Positions 16,050 to 23,434 of a DNA stretch of 40,057 nt are shown here, in pieces (positions within the stretch are counted from its first letter, which is position 1; each line of letters opens with the position of its first letter). Source of the DNA: Chitinophagaceae bacterium (lineage in GTDB: Bacteria; Bacteroidota; Bacteroidia; Chitinophagales; Chitinophagaceae); the NCBI GenBank assembly GCA_021151685.1, contig JAGKWS010000024.1, forward strand, positions 1 through 40,057, given 5' to 3'. A program made the translations under genes and the position numbers. The notes under the pieces are model-generated. The model did not search any database, had not been told where the DNA came from, and saw nothing but the letters and a program-made list of their open reading frames with translations.

Positions 16050-17171
16050 TTATATACCTACCATCAGCGGCATCAGCAGCATCAGCAGGTCTTCATTATC
16101 GCGTTTGTCCATAGCGCGGAAGATGCCCGCACGCGATGGCGTGCTCAGCTCCAGTGCCACCTCGTCTCCATCCAGGTTGTTCACTATCTCTACCATCAGC
16201 TTGGCGTTGAAGGCTATTTTCATATCCTCGCCACTATACTGGCAGGGTAGAGTTTCGTTGCCCTCGTAAGAAAAGTCTATGTCTTGCGCGCTTATTGCCA
16301 AGCTGTTGCCCTTTATGTCCAGCAATACCTGATTGGTAGTTTTGTTGGCAAAGATGTTTACACGGCGCAGCGCACTGGCAAAATCGGCACGGTTCACCAG
16401 CAGGCGGTAAGGATTGTCTACCGGTATTACTGCGCGGTAGTCGGGGAAGCGTGCATCTATCAAGCGGCAGCTGAGGCTCACGGGGCCACCTGTTACAAAA
16501 AGGTGACTGCTGTTGTAGGCCAGTCTCAGTGGAGATTCGTCGGTAGGCAGTGTAGCCCGCAGTTGTTGCAATGGTTTGCGGGGTACCACAAAGCCACCTG
16601 TGGTGGGGCATTCCACATCGCTGCGGCGCAGTTGCACCAGACGGTGTGCATCGGTAGATACGAAACCCAATCCATCGGCATTCATCTCGAAGTATACACC
16701 CGTCATGGCCGGGCGCAGGGTGTCGGTACTTACGGCAAACAGGGTACGGTTGATGCACTCTATGAGCGAAATAGACGACATACCAAACTCCGACGTATCT
16801 ACCGGTGCTGGTTCTTTGGGGAAATCATCGGCTTTTTCGCCCACTATGCGATACTTGCCCGAATTGCTGGTCATGTCTATAGACAGGTCGTTCACGTTGA
16901 TGTTGAACGCTACCGGCTGGTCGGGCAGGTTTTTCAGATACTCCATAATGATTTTGGACGGTATGCAAATGCGGCCATCACCTTCGCCATTGCTCACATC
17001 CATCTGCACGCGCATCATTGTTTCCAAATCGGTAGCCGTAAGCGTCAGTTTGTCTCCTTCCAGATGAAAAAGAAAATCTTCGAGCACAGACAGTACATTG
17101 TTGGTACTGATGATACCCCCGATTTGCTGCAAATTCTTCAGCAGAGACGACGAAGTGACGATAAAACGCAT
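16050..17171 (-). CDS. dnaN: DNA polymerase III subunit beta (sliding clamp)
   Basis: The ring-shaped processivity clamp that tethers the replicative polymerase to DNA. The protein has 373 residues, the normal size, with three repeated clamp domains. The start MRFIVTSSSLLKNLQQI, the domain 1 segment TATDLETMMRVQM, the block STDAHRLVQLRR, DARFPDYRAVIP and the C-terminal MLLMPLMVGI all fit. No oriC-like DnaA-box cluster is visible nearby, so linkage to the origin cannot be claimed. The promoter box is at 17198-17205; gldH follows in the same direction. Confidence 0.97.
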   Translation of the reverse strand: MRFIVTSSSLLKNLQQIGGIISTNNVLSVLEDFLFHLEGDKLTLTATDLETMMRVQMDVSNGEGDGRICIPSKIIMEYLKNLPDQPVAFNINVNDLSIDMTSNSGKYRIVGEKADDFPKEPAPVDTSEFGMSSISLIECINRTLFAVSTDTLRPAMTGVYFEMNADGLGFVSTDAHRLVQLRRSDVECPTTGGFVVPRKPLQQLRATLPTDESPLRLAYNSSHLFVTGGPVSLSCRLIDARFPDYRAVIPVDNPYRLLVNRADFASALRRVNIFANKTTNQVLLDIKGNSLAISAQDIDFSYEGNETLPCQYSGEDMKIAFNAKLMVEIVNNLDGDEVALELSTPSRAGIFRAMDKRDNEDLLMLLMPLMVGI

Positions 17172-17197
17172 GATTATTGAGTATTGAAAATTTGTGG

Positions 17198-17205
17198 CAA
17201 ATATA
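17198..17205 (-). promoter_or_regulatory. -7 promoter box for dnaN
   Basis: On the minus strand TATATTTG matches TAnnTTTG exactly and lies 26 nt before the dnaN ATG. A TTTG occurs 13 nt further upstream, shorter than the usual spacing. Confidence 0.5.
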
Positions 17206-17273
17206 TCTGAATTCGGGCCAAATTGGTAAGTCCGTCCTTACTTTATGTTTGCAGTGGTAGCGGCATGGTATTT

Positions 17274-17435
17274 TTAACGGATGCCCTCTTTGCGGGTAAT
17301 GCCCAACAATAGTGCAGCGCCTGCCAGTGCTACCAGCACATGTATCATAGGGCCGGGCCGCCACAGGAAAAAACCTATGGCCCACCCCACAAACAAAATA
17401 GTGGCAATTATGTATAGCAAACTCCGCAGTATCAT
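17274..17435 (-). CDS. Small membrane protein, lmo0937/DUF5670 type
   Basis: A 53-residue protein with two membrane helices, roughly residues 5-24 and 30-47, and a basic C terminus ending TRKEGIR. Its pattern, LLYIIATILFVGWAIGFF then a short turn and IHVLVALAGAALLLGI, matches the small lmo0937-type family found across many phyla, usually 45-55 residues. Function unknown; members are often linked to stress, but that is not shown here. It lies upstream of dnaN on the same strand, 102 bp away, and dnaN has its own promoter box between them. A weak -7-like TATTTTTA lies about 10 bp upstream of the start. Confidence 0.75.
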   Translation of the reverse strand: MILRSLLYIIATILFVGWAIGFFLWRPGPMIHVLVALAGAALLLGITRKEGIR

Positions 17436-17675
17436 AGTTTACGGTAGTAAAAATAGAGAATCCATCGGAAATATGGGCATTACAATTGGCACCATACATC
17501 TTGCCGGCATATCATTGCCTACACACAGCATGCTACATGATAATTATTTTCATGTATAATTGACAACACATCCAAATACCTGTTGTAGCCACAGAAGGCG
17601 GGCTACACATCTTTCCCGTTACAGATTATGTACGTGCTAATGCCAAATTAATGCCACCCGAATAGCCATGACCCA

Positions 17676-17683
17676 TATATTTG
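17676..17683 (+). promoter_or_regulatory. -7 promoter box for galE
   Basis: TATATTTG matches TAnnTTTG exactly, 48 nt before the galE ATG. Upstream are two small hairpins: TACATGA/TCATGTA (17534-17556) and TGTAGCC/GGCTACA (17584-17607). Confidence 0.5.
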
Positions 17684-17731
17684 CAGCACAGCCACGGCTG
17701 TACACACGCACACAGTTCAAAACACGCGCTC

Positions 17732-18766
17732 ATGAAAAAAATTCTGGTTACCGGTGGCTGCGGATATATAGGGGGGCATACCATTGTAGATCTGATACAA
17801 AATGGCTTCGATGTTATTTCTGTAGACAATCTCAGCAAGGGATCACTCAAAATGCTGGATGGTATTGAAAAAATTACAGGTCGTCGCATCAAAAATTATA
17901 AAGTAGACCTTTGCGACCTGGACGATACCGAGGCTATCTTTCTGGAAAACCCCGATATAGAAGGCATCATTCACTTTGCAGCACTGAAGTCGGTGCCAGA
18001 GAGTGTAAGCGAGCCCATCATGTATTTTCATAACAACATCAATTCATTGCTCAACATTCTACAGTGTGCGCAAGAGTTTGATGTAGATAATTTTGTGTTT
18101 TCTTCGTCCTGCTCGGTATATGGCAATGCCGATGTGCTGCCCGTATCGGAAGAGGCCCCACTGAAAGAACCAGAGTCGCCCTATGCACGCACCAAACAAA
18201 TGGGCGAGGCTATTTGCCGCGATTTCACGTTCATTCACAAAGACTTTAATGCCATATTGCTACGCTACTTCAACCCTGTTGGGGCGCATCCGTCTGGCAT
18301 CATCGGCGAGTTTCAAGACCTGTCGGAAAGTGTAGTACCCGTCATTACCCAAACTGCCATTGGCAAACGCCAACAGATGACCGTTTTTGGTAACGACTAT
18401 GCCACCCGCGATGGTTCTTGCGTGCGCGACTACATACATGTAATGGATATTGCCAATGCACACACCCGTGCGCTGCAATACATTATAGAAGACCGCAACA
18501 AGCACAATTGCGAGGTGTTCAATCTGGGTACGGGCAATGGGGTAACCGTACTGGAACTCATTAACGCCTTTGAGCGGGTGTCTGGTCAGCAACTCAATTT
18601 TCGGATTGGCCCACGCCGTCCCGGCGATATTATAGAGGTATATGCCAACAACAACCGCGCCCGCACCTTGCTGGGTTGGGAAACGCAATACCATCTGGAT
18701 GCCATGATGGATACCGCATGGCGTTGGGAGCAGGCAGTAGCCGAAGCCCGCAAAACCAACACTTGA
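17732..18766 (+). CDS. galE: UDP-glucose 4-epimerase
   Basis: Interconverts UDP-glucose and UDP-galactose using bound NAD, supplying sugars for surface polysaccharide and the Leloir pathway. The protein has 344 residues, as usual for GalE. The NAD-binding loop GGCGYIGGH is at 8-16. The catalytic residues are S126 in SSSCSVYG and the pair Y151/K155 in YARTK. NPVGAHPSG, RDYIHVMDIA and the C-terminal RRPGDIIEVYAN fit substrate-binding segments. I chose the ATG at 17732 because the Rossmann strand starts there; the frame extends upstream across the promoter. The response regulator gene follows 42 bp later, but a functional link is not evident. Confidence 0.96.
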   Translation: MKKILVTGGCGYIGGHTIVDLIQNGFDVISVDNLSKGSLKMLDGIEKITGRRIKNYKVDLCDLDDTEAIFLENPDIEGIIHFAALKSVPESVSEPIMYFHNNINSLLNILQCAQEFDVDNFVFSSSCSVYGNADVLPVSEEAPLKEPESPYARTKQMGEAICRDFTFIHKDFNAILLRYFNPVGAHPSGIIGEFQDLSESVVPVITQTAIGKRQQMTVFGNDYATRDGSCVRDYIHVMDIANAHTRALQYIIEDRNKHNCEVFNLGTGNGVTVLELINAFERVSGQQLNFRIGPRRPGDIIEVYANNNRARTLLGWETQYHLDAMMDTAWRWEQAVAEARKTNT

Positions 18767-18808
18767 TATTTGTAATTACTAACCGGTTTTTGCCAAAAAC
18801 GCATCAAT

Positions 18809-19501
18809 ATGCCGCATACAGGAGCCAGAATACTATTGGTAGAAGACGAACCAAGCATTGCCAATGTAGTGTGCCGGGGACTTGAGGAAGCCACCTTTCG
18901 CGTAAGTGTGGCCCCCGATGGCAATACTGGTTTTCAGATGGCGCAGGCGCATGCCTACGACATGTACATCATAGACATTATGCTGCCCGGCATCAACGGG
19001 CTGGAGCTGTGCCGCATGCTGCGCAAGGCCGATGATAAACGGCCCATATTGCTGCTTACTGCATTGGGCACTACCGAAAACATCATTACCGGACTGGAGA
19101 AGGGTGCCGATGACTACCTTGTAAAACCATTCCGGTTCGAGGAGTTGCTGGCAAGGGTGCGCGCCCTGTACCGCAGGCATGTAGCCAACTTTGCTTCAGA
19201 AAATAAATTGCGCATAGCCGATTTGGAACTGGACCCGGAAGCCAAAACAGTAACCCGTAACGACATCGGTATCAACCTTACCTCTACCGAGTACCGCATG
19301 CTGGAGTATTTTATGCGCAATCAGCGCAAGGTGCTATCGCGTATGGACCTGTTGGAAAAAGTTTGGGGGGTAGACTTCAATATGACCACCAATGTGGTAG
19401 ACGTATATGTGAATTACCTGCGCAAGAAGATTGATAAAGATTTTGAACCCAAGCTGATACATACCGTTATAGGCATGGGGTATATACTGAAAGAAAGCTA
19501 A
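18809..19501 (+). CDS. OmpR-family response regulator
   Basis: A 230-residue DNA-binding regulator, partner of the kinase encoded 2 bp downstream. The receiver domain covers residues 7-120: acidic pocket E12-D13, phospho-acceptor D56 in IIDIMLPG, T84 and K106 in YLVKPF. A winged-helix domain covers about 130-230, with LTSTEYRMLEYFMRN, DLLEKVWG and VDVYVNYLRKKID, ending in the wing segment HTVIGMGYIL. Target genes cannot be read from the sequence. It resembles regulators of envelope or metal stress such as CusR, but resemblance within this family does not fix the signal. Confidence 0.95.
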   Translation: MPHTGARILLVEDEPSIANVVCRGLEEATFRVSVAPDGNTGFQMAQAHAYDMYIIDIMLPGINGLELCRMLRKADDKRPILLLTALGTTENIITGLEKGADDYLVKPFRFEELLARVRALYRRHVANFASENKLRIADLELDPEAKTVTRNDIGINLTSTEYRMLEYFMRNQRKVLSRMDLLEKVWGVDFNMTTNVVDVYVNYLRKKIDKDFEPKLIHTVIGMGYILKES

Positions 19502-19503
19502 AG

Positions 19504-20877
19504 ATGACCATACAGAAGAAAACCGCTGCGATCTTTACCGGCATCACTGCGGCTATTCTGCTGCTGGTGAGCTGTGTGGCTTACTTTTACATGAATGCGT
19601 TTGCCTTTCAGGATTTTTATAAGCGGTTGGAAATCAGAGCCATCCTCACGGCCAAACTGAGGTCGGAGCATCATAACCTGCGTGCGGGTGAGATTTACTC
19701 GGATATCAGGGAGCAACATCTGGAATCGCTACCCGGCGAGCGCGAGTTTTTTGTGCTTGCCGATAGCTTGGAGGCGTTTCGGTATGCTGGAAAAATACCC
19801 ATTCTGCCCGACAAGTTTTACAACGACCTGCGTACCGGCAAACCAGCCTACGAAAGAAATGGTAACAACTTTTATACCGGTGTAAGCTATAGCGATGCCG
19901 GCAATGCATGGTACGTAATAATGGGTGCCGAAAATACCGATAGTATCCGTTATGCCCGAAAGCTCAAAATCATTCTCATTACCTGCTGCCTGGCGGGTAT
20001 TGTGGTGGCCTATACCTCGGGTATCTTCTTCTCTCGCCACACCTTTAAGCCGGTGCGCGACATTATAGACCGTGCCAACACCATAAGTGCCGAAAGCCTG
20101 CACCTGCGGTTGGAGGATAACAATGCCGAAGACGAAATAGGCGAGCTGGCCCGGACCTTCAACGATATGTTGTCGCGGTTGGAGACTGCCTTCGAAACGC
20201 AAAACAACTTTGTGAGCAATGCCTCGCACGAATTTCGCACGCCGCTTACTGCCATATACAGCGAGGCCGATGTAGCTACGTCGCGCCCGCGTACGGCCGA
20301 CGAATACCGACACTCGCTACAGGTGATACTGGACCAGGCTGGCAAGCTACAGCAGCTTACCGATAGCTTGCTGAACCTTGCCCAAACAGGCTTTGATGGC
20401 AAAAGCCAGAATATGAAACCGGTAGACATATACGAACTACTACCCGATGTAAAGGACACCATCAACAAAATAGTACCGGGCAACCATGTGCGCATAGACA
20501 TGGGCGGTATACCCGAAGACCATTGCGAGGTAATAGTGACCGGCAACTACAACCTACTGAAACTGGGCCTTACCAATGTGATAGAGAACGCCTGCAAGTA
20601 TTCCGAGAACAAGCCGGTTAGCGTTTTCCTCACAGTATCGGGGCCACGGTTGCATATTACTGTTCGCGATCAGGGTATTGGTATACCCCGGCAAGAGCTA
20701 AAGCATATTTACGACCCCTTTTTCCGGGCCTCCAATACCGGCCGATACTATGGTTACGGTATAGGGTTGCCGCTTACTCGCAACATCTTTCGTCTGCACA
20801 AGGGAGCCATTGCGGTAGATAGCGATGCCGGCACCGGCACCACCGTTACACTCACACTACCACTCAGTGTATCGTAG
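19504..20877 (+). CDS. Sensor histidine kinase
   Basis: A membrane sensor of 457 residues that phosphorylates the adjacent OmpR-type regulator. Membrane helices are at about 8-30 and 154-176, enclosing a ~120-residue periplasmic sensor region with no named fold. A HAMP linker follows (about 177-230). The phospho-acceptor is H242 in SNASHEFRTPL. The ATP-binding domain shows the N box NVIENACKYS, the G1 box VRDQGIGIP, the F region YDPFFRASNT and the G2 box YGYGIGLPL. All catalytic motifs are intact. Start and preceding stop codon are 2 bp apart, so it is translated from the same mRNA as the regulator. Confidence 0.95.
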   Translation: MTIQKKTAAIFTGITAAILLLVSCVAYFYMNAFAFQDFYKRLEIRAILTAKLRSEHHNLRAGEIYSDIREQHLESLPGEREFFVLADSLEAFRYAGKIPILPDKFYNDLRTGKPAYERNGNNFYTGVSYSDAGNAWYVIMGAENTDSIRYARKLKIILITCCLAGIVVAYTSGIFFSRHTFKPVRDIIDRANTISAESLHLRLEDNNAEDEIGELARTFNDMLSRLETAFETQNNFVSNASHEFRTPLTAIYSEADVATSRPRTADEYRHSLQVILDQAGKLQQLTDSLLNLAQTGFDGKSQNMKPVDIYELLPDVKDTINKIVPGNHVRIDMGGIPEDHCEVIVTGNYNLLKLGLTNVIENACKYSENKPVSVFLTVSGPRLHITVRDQGIGIPRQELKHIYDPFFRASNTGRYYGYGIGLPLTRNIFRLHKGAIAVDSDAGTGTTVTLTLPLSVS

Positions 20878-20920
20878 CGGGTAACTGGCGTGTTTCTAAT
20901 GCTGCCTTAATCATAATCTT

Positions 20921-20949
20921 ATGGCATACTAATGGTGGCCTTATGCCAT
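20921..20949. repeat. Inverted repeat upstream of the universal stress gene
   Basis: ATGGCATA (20921-20928) and TATGCCAT (20942-20949) form an 8-bp inverted repeat with a 13-nt spacer. It lies just upstream of a weak -7-like box CAACTTTG at 20966-20973, so it could be an operator. Confidence 0.4.
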
Positions 20950-20994
20950 CTTTATGGGTGTGTGGCAACTTTGCACCACAATCTATATGTGCTT

Positions 20995-21420
20995 ATGACC
21001 ACCATTCTCATCCCAACCGACTTTTCGGCACATACCGCCGCCACAGTAGCACAGTTGGCTGGTGGCACCTCGGGCAAGGTAAGTATACTCTTGTTTCATG
21101 CGTTCAGCACGCCACCGGCACTGGCGGGAGCTATGTATCAGGCAGGCCTGTCCAACTATCAGGGGTTGGTATCAGAGCAGTTGCGGCTCATGTGTCGCCG
21201 CATCAGGGCGCGTCATCCACACATCGCCAATATTAGCTTTCAGCTATTTTACGGCAGTTCTGTGCCCGAGTTTGTGTCTTTTGCCCGCAAGCACAATGTA
21301 TCTTATATCATGTTGCCCACTGGCTACCAATGGCAGCCGGTAGTGGTAGCCAGCATCAACCCCATGCCGTTGTTTTTGGGTTCGGGCATAACATTGTCTT
21401 CTGGTGCTGCTGCGGCATAG
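20995..21420 (+). CDS. Universal stress protein family, short form
   Basis: A 141-residue cytoplasmic protein of the UspA fold. The first strand ILIPTDFSAHTA and the following helix are typical of the Bacteroidota USP group, and SVPEFVSFARKHNVSYIMLPTG corresponds to the fourth strand region. The ATP-binding GxxGxxG(S/T) loop near the C terminus is absent; only MPLFLGSGIT is seen, so nucleotide binding is doubtful. The frame opens at 20932, but the ATG at 20995 fits the fold and follows the candidate promoter. It converges on the ABC exporter gene with 9 bp between stop codons. Confidence 0.82.
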   Translation: MTTILIPTDFSAHTAATVAQLAGGTSGKVSILLFHAFSTPPALAGAMYQAGLSNYQGLVSEQLRLMCRRIRARHPHIANISFQLFYGSSVPEFVSFARKHNVSYIMLPTGYQWQPVVVASINPMPLFLGSGITLSSGAAAA

Positions 21421-21429
21421 CACAGGGCA

Positions 21430-23172
21430 TTATTGTGCGGTTTGGTGTAGATACAACCGGGCATAGCGTCCGTTCAGGGCCATCAGTTGGTCATGGGTAC
21501 CTATTTCGGCTATCTGGCCATTGTCCAGCACCACTATTTTGTCAAATGTCCAACTGGTAAAAATTCTGTGGGTGATAACAAGCACCGTTTTTTGTGCAAG
21601 GTATTCTTTCATGTTGGCCAGTATGGTTTGTTCGGTTTGGGTGTCTACCGCACTCAGGCATTCGTCCAACATCAGTATGTTGCTGTCTTTCAGCAGGGCA
21701 CGAGCCAGCACCATGCGTTGTTTCTGGCCCCCACTCAGCATCACGCCACGTTCGCCCACCACCGTACTGTAGCCTTCGGCAAAATCGCACACATCCTTGT
21801 CCAGATCGGCCATACGGGCTGCTTCTGCCACCTCGGCCTCTGTCGCATCGGCACGGCCAAAACGTATGTTGTTGGCTATAGTGTCTGAGAAAAGGTAGCT
21901 CTCCTGCGGGGCATAGGCAATGCCCTCTCGTAGTGTTTTCAGGTCGTATTGGTGTATATCGTGCCCATCTATCTGCACCTGGCCGGCAGTAGCATCGTAC
22001 ATGCGCAGCAGCATATGTGCCAGTGTAGACTTGCCCGAACCTGTACGGCCTATAATGGCTACTTTTTCACCTGCTTTTATAGATAGGTGAAAGTCTTTGA
22101 GTGCCGTAGTGCCGGTATGCGGGTAGGTAAACGTTACCTTGTTGAATGTAATATTGCCCAGAGGTTTGTGCGTCAGTGCATTGGGGGCATTGTCTATTTC
22201 GGGTTTCGTCAGCAAAAACTCATCAATGCGTTTTTGCGATGCACTGGCACGCTGTGTCATGCTGGCCACCATACCAATGCTGGATATAGGGAACATGAGC
22301 AGATTGATATATATGACAAACTGGGCAATGTTACCGGTAGATATTTGCCCGTTAATGGCAAAATAGCCCCCGGTGAGCACCGTAGCCAGCATACTGATGC
22401 CAATGAACAGGTTCATGGCAGGGAAATACACGGCCTCGGTAAGTGCCAGATTGACGGTACTTTTCCGGTAGGCTTCGCTGCTTTCTTCAAAAAAGCGCAT
22501 CATGTTGCGCTCTTGTACAAAAGACTTTATGACCCTGATGCCCGAGTAAGACTCCTGTGCGGTGGTGGTGAGGGCAGACAATTCGGCCTGTATCTTGCTA
22601 CTTTTCTTGTATATGAGTTTGTTTACGTAGAAAATGGACAGGGCCAGCAAGGGCAGCGGGGTTACTACACAAATGGTCAGCAATACGTCTACCTTCAGCA
22701 TATCCCACACGCAAAAGATAACCAGAAACACTACCGATGTGAAGTACATAATAGACGGACCGGTATACATACGCACCCGCGATACATCTTCCGAAATACG
22801 GTTCATAAGGTCGCCGGTAAAATTGGCCTTAAAGAAGCCCGTATGCAACCGCTGGTAGTGGGCGTATATTTCCTGTTTCTGGTCGTATTCTATATGCCGC
22901 GACATCACAATGATGGTTTGCCGCATCATAAACATGAAAAAGCCACGAAGCAGTGCAAAACCAAGTAGTAACATACCCCCGCGAAACACGATGCCAAACA
23001 CCACATCTTTATTGCCACTGCGGGCAGCAGTTACTACCTCGTCCAGCATGTCGCGTATCACATTGCCGGGCATCACCGCAAACTTGCTGGATATGGCTAC
23101 AAACAGTAGCCCCAGTAGTAGCCGCAGCTTGTATTTACTAAAATATTTATTCAGAGACTTCAGTTGGCCCAT
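21430..23172 (-). CDS. ABC exporter, fused permease and ATPase
   Basis: A 580-residue half-transporter of the MsbA/lipid-A and multidrug exporter type that works as a dimer in the inner membrane. The N-terminal ~320 residues contain six membrane helices with the cytoplasmic loop segment TGDLMNRISEDVSRVRMY. The ATPase domain begins near residue 340: Walker A GRTGSGKST (375-383), Q loop PQESYLF, signature LSGGQKQR (479-486), Walker B LMLDE with catalytic E504, D loop SAVD and H535 in ITHR. All motifs are intact. The substrate is unknown; lipid, drug or glycolipid export are all possible. A near-consensus -7 box GACCTTTG ends 7 nt before the start codon, which implies a very short leader. Confidence 0.95.
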   Translation of the reverse strand: MGQLKSLNKYFSKYKLRLLLGLLFVAISSKFAVMPGNVIRDMLDEVVTAARSGNKDVVFGIVFRGGMLLLGFALLRGFFMFMMRQTIIVMSRHIEYDQKQEIYAHYQRLHTGFFKANFTGDLMNRISEDVSRVRMYTGPSIMYFTSVVFLVIFCVWDMLKVDVLLTICVVTPLPLLALSIFYVNKLIYKKSSKIQAELSALTTTAQESYSGIRVIKSFVQERNMMRFFEESSEAYRKSTVNLALTEAVYFPAMNLFIGISMLATVLTGGYFAINGQISTGNIAQFVIYINLLMFPISSIGMVASMTQRASASQKRIDEFLLTKPEIDNAPNALTHKPLGNITFNKVTFTYPHTGTTALKDFHLSIKAGEKVAIIGRTGSGKSTLAHMLLRMYDATAGQVQIDGHDIHQYDLKTLREGIAYAPQESYLFSDTIANNIRFGRADATEAEVAEAARMADLDKDVCDFAEGYSTVVGERGVMLSGGQKQRMVLARALLKDSNILMLDECLSAVDTQTEQTILANMKEYLAQKTVLVITHRIFTSWTFDKIVVLDNGQIAEIGTHDQLMALNGRYARLYLHQTAQ

Positions 23173-23179
23173 TGCGCCG

Positions 23180-23187
23180 CAAAGGTC
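23180..23187 (-). promoter_or_regulatory. Near-consensus -7 box beside the ABC exporter start
   Basis: GACCTTTG differs from TAnnTTTG at the first base. Seven bases separate it from the ATG at 23172. Confidence 0.35.
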
Positions 23188-23434
23188 GTAGAATTCAACA
23201 CACCATTCATTGTATGTGTATTTGTTTCCTTGTATATGGCTATTGTCGGCATCACTATTCTGTCGTTAAATACTTTATGTGTTATCAAAAATTAAAAATT
23301 ACAAAATGAGCAATTTGATATAACTATTTTTTGCTATTAATATAATAATTTGGTAAATTGCTAACACATTACAGAGGAAAGTACGCCTTTCATAAGTATT
23401 GTCACCATGTTTGTTTCACCATCAATTCCCGTTT

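Noticed and set aside
16284..17180. 298-codon antisense frame over dnaN
   Set aside because: It is the shadow of a conserved essential gene with strong codon bias; the translation has no recognisable domain.
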